From JACRLI01 sp035542815 (GTDB lineage: Bacteria; Eisenbacteria; RBG-16-71-46; JACRLI01), in the NCBI GenBank assembly GCA_035542815.1, contig DATKKS010000005.1:1-56917 (forward strand): a stretch of DNA of 56,917 bases, written 5' to 3'. Shown here one piece after another: positions 53,970-56,917 of this stretch (positions within the stretch are counted from its first letter, which is position 1; the number at the start of each line of letters is the position of its first letter). The notes beneath the pieces are model-generated. The model saw only the letters and a list, made by a program, of their open reading frames with translations. It made no database searches and was not told where the DNA came from. A program made the translations under genes and the position numbers.

Positions 53970-54437
53970 TCAGGCGCTCCGGCTCCGCACCACCAGATCC
54001 ACCTCACAATCCAGCACGTGGAGCAGCACCAGCAGCTTGTCGAGGGACTTGCGGTAGTTGGTCGAGTCCAGGAGCCGATACAGCTGGCTGGGGGAGCTGC
54101 GGACACGGCGGATGATCTCGCGCCGCGACAGGGAACTCGCCGCCACCCGCCGCTGGGCCTCCAGGGTGAGCTTGTAGAGCAGTAGATTCCGCATGTAGGC
54201 AGGATCCTGGTTGTAATCCAGAACCTGCTCCACGTGGACCGTCCCCTCCCGACCCGAGTCCAGCGTGTAGGTGAACCCCTCCCGGCCCAGGTCCTCGTCC
54301 ACGTGAACTTCGCGCACGCGGTCGGCGTTCGTGGGGCACGGGCGGCCCTTGGAGTAGGGGAACAGCAGCCGCCCGCGCGAGGTGCTCACCTCGAAGGCCC
54401 TGCGCCGGTTGTTGTGACGCACCGATCGGATCTTCAT
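53970..54437 (-). CDS. HTH-domain protein, probable antitoxin of a DUF4160 module
   Basis: This 155-residue protein has an N-terminal beta-rich domain (MKIRSVRHNNRRRAFEVSTSRG, DUF2442-like feel) and a C-terminal XRE-type helix-turn-helix (~100-150) with REIIRRVRSSPSQLYRLLDSTNYRKSLDKLLVLL. It is coupled by ATGA to the DUF4160-type gene upstream. The pair matches the layout of suspected toxin-antitoxin modules; the HTH member probably binds the palindrome over the shared promoter. The toxin/antitoxin roles are inferred. Confidence 0.8.
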   Translation of the reverse strand: MKIRSVRHNNRRRAFEVSTSRGRLLFPYSKGRPCPTNADRVREVHVDEDLGREGFTYTLDSGREGTVHVEQVLDYNQDPAYMRNLLLYKLTLEAQRRVAASSLSRREIIRRVRSSPSQLYRLLDSTNYRKSLDKLLVLLHVLDCEVDLVVRSRSA

Positions 54438-54628
54438 AGCAGACCCTCGGCCTCCAGCTGGTGGATGAGCTCCAACACCCGGCGCGTGGCGCGGCCGACC
54501 ATGGGCCTCCGGTTCTCCAGATCCCACTTTAGGAGGAGCCTGCCTCCACGGTACACATGGACGTGCCGAGGCGTGTGGTCGCCCTGCCAGGTCACGAAGA
54601 CGAATCCTCCCCGCCGCACCTTCCCCAC
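54434..54628 (-). CDS. DUF4160-family small protein, probable toxin partner
   Basis: This 64-residue protein shows the DUF4160 core GFVFVTWQGDHTPRHVHVYRGG (DHxPxHxHV motif) followed by strands and a helix ending RRVLELIHQLEAEGLL. It starts at GTG 54628, the predicted +1 of a sharp promoter, so its mRNA should be leaderless; an internal GTG at 54595 with GGAGG upstream is an alternative but would cut into the conserved core. It overlaps the HTH gene by 4 nt. Biochemical activity of DUF4160 proteins is not established to my knowledge. Confidence 0.8.
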   Translation of the reverse strand: MGKVRRGGFVFVTWQGDHTPRHVHVYRGGRLLLKWDLENRRPMVGRATRRVLELIHQLEAEGLL

Positions 54629-54634
54629 ATTGAA

Positions 54635-54663
54635 ATGTTACCTTACAAGGTAACACTTGTCAA
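54635..54663 (-). promoter_or_regulatory. Promoter of the DUF4160/HTH module (leaderless)
   Basis: On the minus strand TTGACA (54663-54658, exact consensus), 17 nt, TAACAT (54640-54635), then a 6-nt discriminator leads to GTG at 54628. Confidence 0.75.
54636..54655. promoter_or_regulatory. 20-bp operator palindrome overlapping the module promoter
   Basis: TGTTACCTT-AC-AAGGTAACA has 9-bp perfect arms around an AC centre. It covers most of the spacer and the -10 box, the usual place for an autorepressing antitoxin. Confidence 0.75.
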
Positions 54664-54693
54664 TACGTTGTCGCGGCCCGATGCGCCTCGCCG

Positions 54694-55773
54694 CTAATCC
54701 CCCGCCTCCTCCGGCACCACTTCGAACTCCCGGATCTGCGTCCGGCGCAGCACGCGCAGCGCCGCCGGCGCGCCGATGCGGTCCTCCGTGAGCAGCCGGT
54801 GCAGGTCGTCGATCCCGGCCACCGGCTGGCCGGCGAAGCCCACCACCAGGTCGCCCTCCATCACCCCGGCGCGCTCGGCCGGGCCGCCTGCCTCCACCCC
54901 GGCCACCCGCACCGCGCTCTCCACCGGCAGGGCGTGGAACAGCACCACCCGCCGGGGCAGCGGCAGGTTCTGGCCGGCCAGCCCGATCAGCGCGCGCCGG
55001 ATTCGCCCCTGCCGCAGCAGCAGCCCGGCCACGTACTGCGCGGTGTTGACGGCGATGGCGAAGCAGATCCCCTGGGCCGGCCGGATGACCGCGGTGTTGA
55101 CCCCGATGACCCGCCCGCGCGAGTCCACCAGCGGCCCGCCGGAGTTGCCCGGGTTGAGCGCGGCGTCGGTCTGGATGACGTCGTCCACCAGGCGCCCGGA
55201 GCTGGAGCGCAGCGAGCGCCCCAGCGCGCTCACCACCCCGGCGGTCACGCTGCACTGGAAGCCGTAGGGGCTGCCCACCGCGACCGCCAGCTGGCCCACG
55301 CGCAGATGCCGGGAGTCCCCGAACTCCACCGCCGGCAGCCGGTGCTCGTCCACCCGCACCACCGCGAGATCGCTGTGCGGGTCGTCCCCGATGAGGTCGG
55401 CCGCATAGTGCCGCCCGTCGGTGAGCGTCACCTCGATCTCGTGGGCCCCGTGCACCACGTGGCTGTTGGTGAGGACGAAGCCGTCGGCGGTGAAGATGAA
55501 GCCCGAGCCGGAGGCGCGGGCCTCGCGGCCGCCGCGGGGATCGCGTGGGGCGTCCGGCTGCGGCTCGGGCGGCCCGGGCGCGCGGTCGGCGGCGGCGCGC
55601 CGGCCGCGCTCCGGGCGCAGCAGCACGTCCAGGTGCACCACCGAGGGGCTGACCGTGTCGGCGGCCGAGACCACCGCGCGGGAGAAGGAGTCGAGGAGGT
55701 CGGCGTCCTCGGGCGAGGGCGAGTGGGGGGCAGCCTCCGATGGGTCCGGGAGCCTGGAAAGCGAGCTGGTCAT
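54694..55773 (-). CDS. HtrA/DegP-like trypsin-fold serine protease with PDZ domain and no visible signal peptide
   Basis: This 359-residue protease has the catalytic triad His105 (TNSHVVHG), Asp135 (SDLAVVRV) and Ser211 (NPGNSGGPL). A PDZ domain (~270-350) contains the AERAGVMEGDLVVGFAGQPV segment. The N-terminus (MTSSLSRLPDPSEAAPHSPSPED) is hydrophilic, so either it is cytoplasmic or the true start lies further upstream; no signal-like stretch is seen in the extended frame to 55911. HtrA proteins degrade misfolded proteins. It is close to a toxin-antitoxin-like module on the same strand but has its own 200-bp upstream region. Confidence 0.9.
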   Translation of the reverse strand: MTSSLSRLPDPSEAAPHSPSPEDADLLDSFSRAVVSAADTVSPSVVHLDVLLRPERGRRAAADRAPGPPEPQPDAPRDPRGGREARASGSGFIFTADGFVLTNSHVVHGAHEIEVTLTDGRHYAADLIGDDPHSDLAVVRVDEHRLPAVEFGDSRHLRVGQLAVAVGSPYGFQCSVTAGVVSALGRSLRSSSGRLVDDVIQTDAALNPGNSGGPLVDSRGRVIGVNTAVIRPAQGICFAIAVNTAQYVAGLLLRQGRIRRALIGLAGQNLPLPRRVVLFHALPVESAVRVAGVEAGGPAERAGVMEGDLVVGFAGQPVAGIDDLHRLLTEDRIGAPAALRVLRRTQIREFEVVPEEAGD

Positions 55774-55974
55774 ACGTTCCGCCTGGGCGAGAAGGTCTTG
55801 GGTGATCGCTGGATATCGCGCCCGCGGGCCCGAGCATCCCGGGCCGGCCGCGGGGCTTCTGAGGGATTGGATGCGGGGCACGAGCGCGCGGCGCGGGGCG
55901 GGACAATGCACCCCCGGCAGGTGAACCCAGCCCCCAGGCTGAGGGCAATGCGGGTCACCAGGAATCGGCTGCGC

Positions 55975-56157
55975 TTAGAAGCGGTGCAGCCAGCTCGGCT
56001 TCAGCAGCATCACCCAGGCAGGGTTGGTGACGACTGCTGCGAGCCCGCTGACCCACCACGCGGCTTTCCGAGGCACCCTCCACCACCAACGCAGGAAGCC
56101 CAGGGCCAGCAGTCCGACGGCGCATCCGGAGAACAGGAAGCTGTAGCCGATCCCCAC
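55975..56157 (-). pseudogene. 3' half of an interrupted membrane-protein gene (or separate 60-residue protein)
   Basis: This frame encodes two hydrophobic segments (GYSFLFSGCAVGLLALGFLRW; WWVSGLAAVVTNPAWVML) and ends WLHRF. It is in the same frame as the preceding 102-residue ORF, separated only by a TAG and nine codons, so it is best read as the rest of that gene. A GTG at 56157 could start it separately, but no ribosome-binding site is seen. Confidence 0.5.
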
Positions 56158-56187
56158 CGCGGGGCCGGCGGCGGTCCGCTGCAGCAG

Positions 56188-56496
56188 CTACGTCGCCGAA
56201 AGGGCCAGGATCGCCCCGAGCCGGTCGGCGGCCTGCCCCAGGATGGTCAATAAGACGAGGCCCACGAGGACACCCCTCCGACCCACAGTGCCTAGTTTGA
56301 TCGCAGGAATGCCGATCACGAGGAGGTTCAGAAGGTAGTTCGCCACCATGAGCGACACGACCATCGCGCCGAACCCGAGCCACGTCCGGCCGCCCACCCG
56401 CATCACGAAGGAAAGATCGACTCCGTCGGCCCGGGCCGTCGTCCAGGCCAGGAACCCCAGGCCGACGAGGAACACGCCCGCCAGGCTACGCCGCAT
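56188..56496 (-). CDS. Polytopic membrane protein, ended by an in-frame amber codon
   Basis: This 102-residue ORF starts at ATG 56496 after GGGAGGGAGC. It has a signal-like TM1 (residues 5-22) and three further hydrophobic stretches (~42-62, ~72-90 and to the end). It stops at TAG 56190-56188, after which the frame remains open for 70 codons with TM-like content. It overlaps the end of the TolB-like gene by 11 nt, so it is the next gene in that operon. No family was recognised. Loss by a recent nonsense mutation, readthrough, or a sequence error are all possible. Confidence 0.6.
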   Translation of the reverse strand: MRRSLAGVFLVGLGFLAWTTARADGVDLSFVMRVGGRTWLGFGAMVVSLMVANYLLNLLVIGIPAIKLGTVGRRGVLVGLVLLTILGQAADRLGAILALSAT

Positions 56497-56917
56497 GCTC
56501 CCTCCCGCGCCCCTTCGCCTCCACCGAGTCGGGATTGAACGTAATCTGATGCCGCGAGCCGGTTGCGATATCTACCTCCCAGAGAGTACCGTTCGCGAGA
56601 GTGTAGTCGATGTCACTGAACTTCACATAGATAATCTCCCGGCCGCCCTCATCCCAAGCAAAGTTCCCTATGGCCACACCGTTGGGAATGATCTCCGTCA
56701 GCACCCCGCTAGGTACATCCAAGATAACTAGCCTCACCAGAGTAGTGCGCCCAGTCGCCCTCCAAGCAGTAAACGCGACCTTCTGACCATCAGGGGAATA
56801 CTGTGGTTTCGACACCATCTCGGAGCTGCTGGTCCACAGCGCCCGCCTCCCTCCACCCGCACTGTCCACCTGACAGAGACTCATCCCTGCTGCGTACACT
56901 ATGTGGCCACCATCAGG
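56486..56917 (-). CDS. TolB-like beta-propeller protein, 3' part, cut by the window edge
   Basis: The visible 143 residues open with PDGGHIVYAAG (the end of one PD40 blade) and continue with QYSPDGQKVAFTAWRATG and a WDEGGREIIYVK blade, typical of TolB-like propellers. The frame is open to the edge, so the start lies outside. Codon use is less G+C-biased than in the rest of the window. It overlaps the membrane gene downstream by 11 nt. It is probably another exported propeller, as in the pair at 6434-8493. Confidence 0.8.
   Translation of the reverse strand, partial: PDGGHIVYAAGMSLCQVDSAGGGRRALWTSSSEMVSKPQYSPDGQKVAFTAWRATGRTTLVRLVILDVPSGVLTEIIPNGVAIGNFAWDEGGREIIYVKFSDIDYTLANGTLWEVDIATGSRHQITFNPDSVEAKGRGREHAA

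Overview
The window is very G+C-rich bacterial chromosomal DNA (about three-quarters G+C by eye) with tightly packed genes, many 4-nt start/stop overlaps and strong third-position G/C bias. The best taxonomic clue is the C-terminus of the large secreted protein at 17117-20278: a FlgD-type Ig-like tail starting PFPNPSRG and ending in a short basic strand, typical of Candidatus Eisenbacteria and other FCB-group lineages. Many lipoproteins, a FadL-type porin next to an SGNH lipoprotein, TolC/RND components and TolB-like propellers indicate a diderm. The name Eisenbacteria is an inference from style, not a proven assignment. I saw no rRNA, tRNA, insertion sequence or CRISPR array.

Layout: 1-2363 (minus) holds the end-truncated nadE, thyX and a pyroglutamyl peptidase. 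2537-3775 has two small exported proteins. 3783-6375 is a coupled AAA+/VWA pair. 6434-8493 is a tandem pair of TolB-like lipoproteins of identical length. 8592-10998 is a coupled kynureninase / LOG-family / kynurenine-formamidase operon. Then come an orphan beta-class DNA methyltransferase, MscL with an added zinc ribbon, a phosphofructokinase, a DegT aminotransferase plus GNAT pair and a deoxyhypusine-synthase-like protein. 17117-20278 is a giant secreted protein with a metalloprotease-like HEEGH motif.

20288-24376 (minus) runs from a sigma factor fused to an anti-sigma zinc finger, through an ABC ATPase in which nearly all catalytic residues are replaced, its permease and a glycosyltransferase. 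Divergent from it, 24412-30517 is a complete TolC / adaptor / RND pump operon ending in a PII-like and a DUF2892 protein. 30704-34766 holds a five-GAF sigma-54 activator and a small STAS-like protein, followed by a 477-bp non-coding stretch with nested hairpins that share one loop sequence. 35244-38903 has an SRPBCC protein fused to a histone-H1-like tail and a membrane SpoIIE-type phosphatase.

39093-41098 is a pair of exported proteins. 41095-42694 is a tetrapyrrole pair whose HemC member lacks the cofactor cysteine. 42936-48184 holds a lipoprotein, a large membrane protein, a canonical NatAB-type ABC exporter and a DinB-like protein. 48185-53929 has a GGDEF signalling protein, a DUF1579 protein, and a FadL porin coupled to an SGNH lipoprotein. 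53970-54663 is a putative DUF4160/HTH toxin-antitoxin module with a very clear promoter-operator. The end holds an HtrA-like protease without a signal peptide, a membrane gene interrupted by an in-frame amber codon, and the 3' part of a TolB-like protein.

At least four genes (thyX, the pyroglutamyl peptidase, the sigma-54 activator and the DUF4160 gene) have a TANNNT box 6-7 nt before the start codon and no Shine-Dalgarno sequence, which suggests leaderless mRNAs. The most unusual items are the shared-loop hairpin region (34784-35046), the degenerate ABC ATPase, the cysteine-less HemC homologue, the SRPBCC-histone-tail fusion and the amber-interrupted membrane gene.
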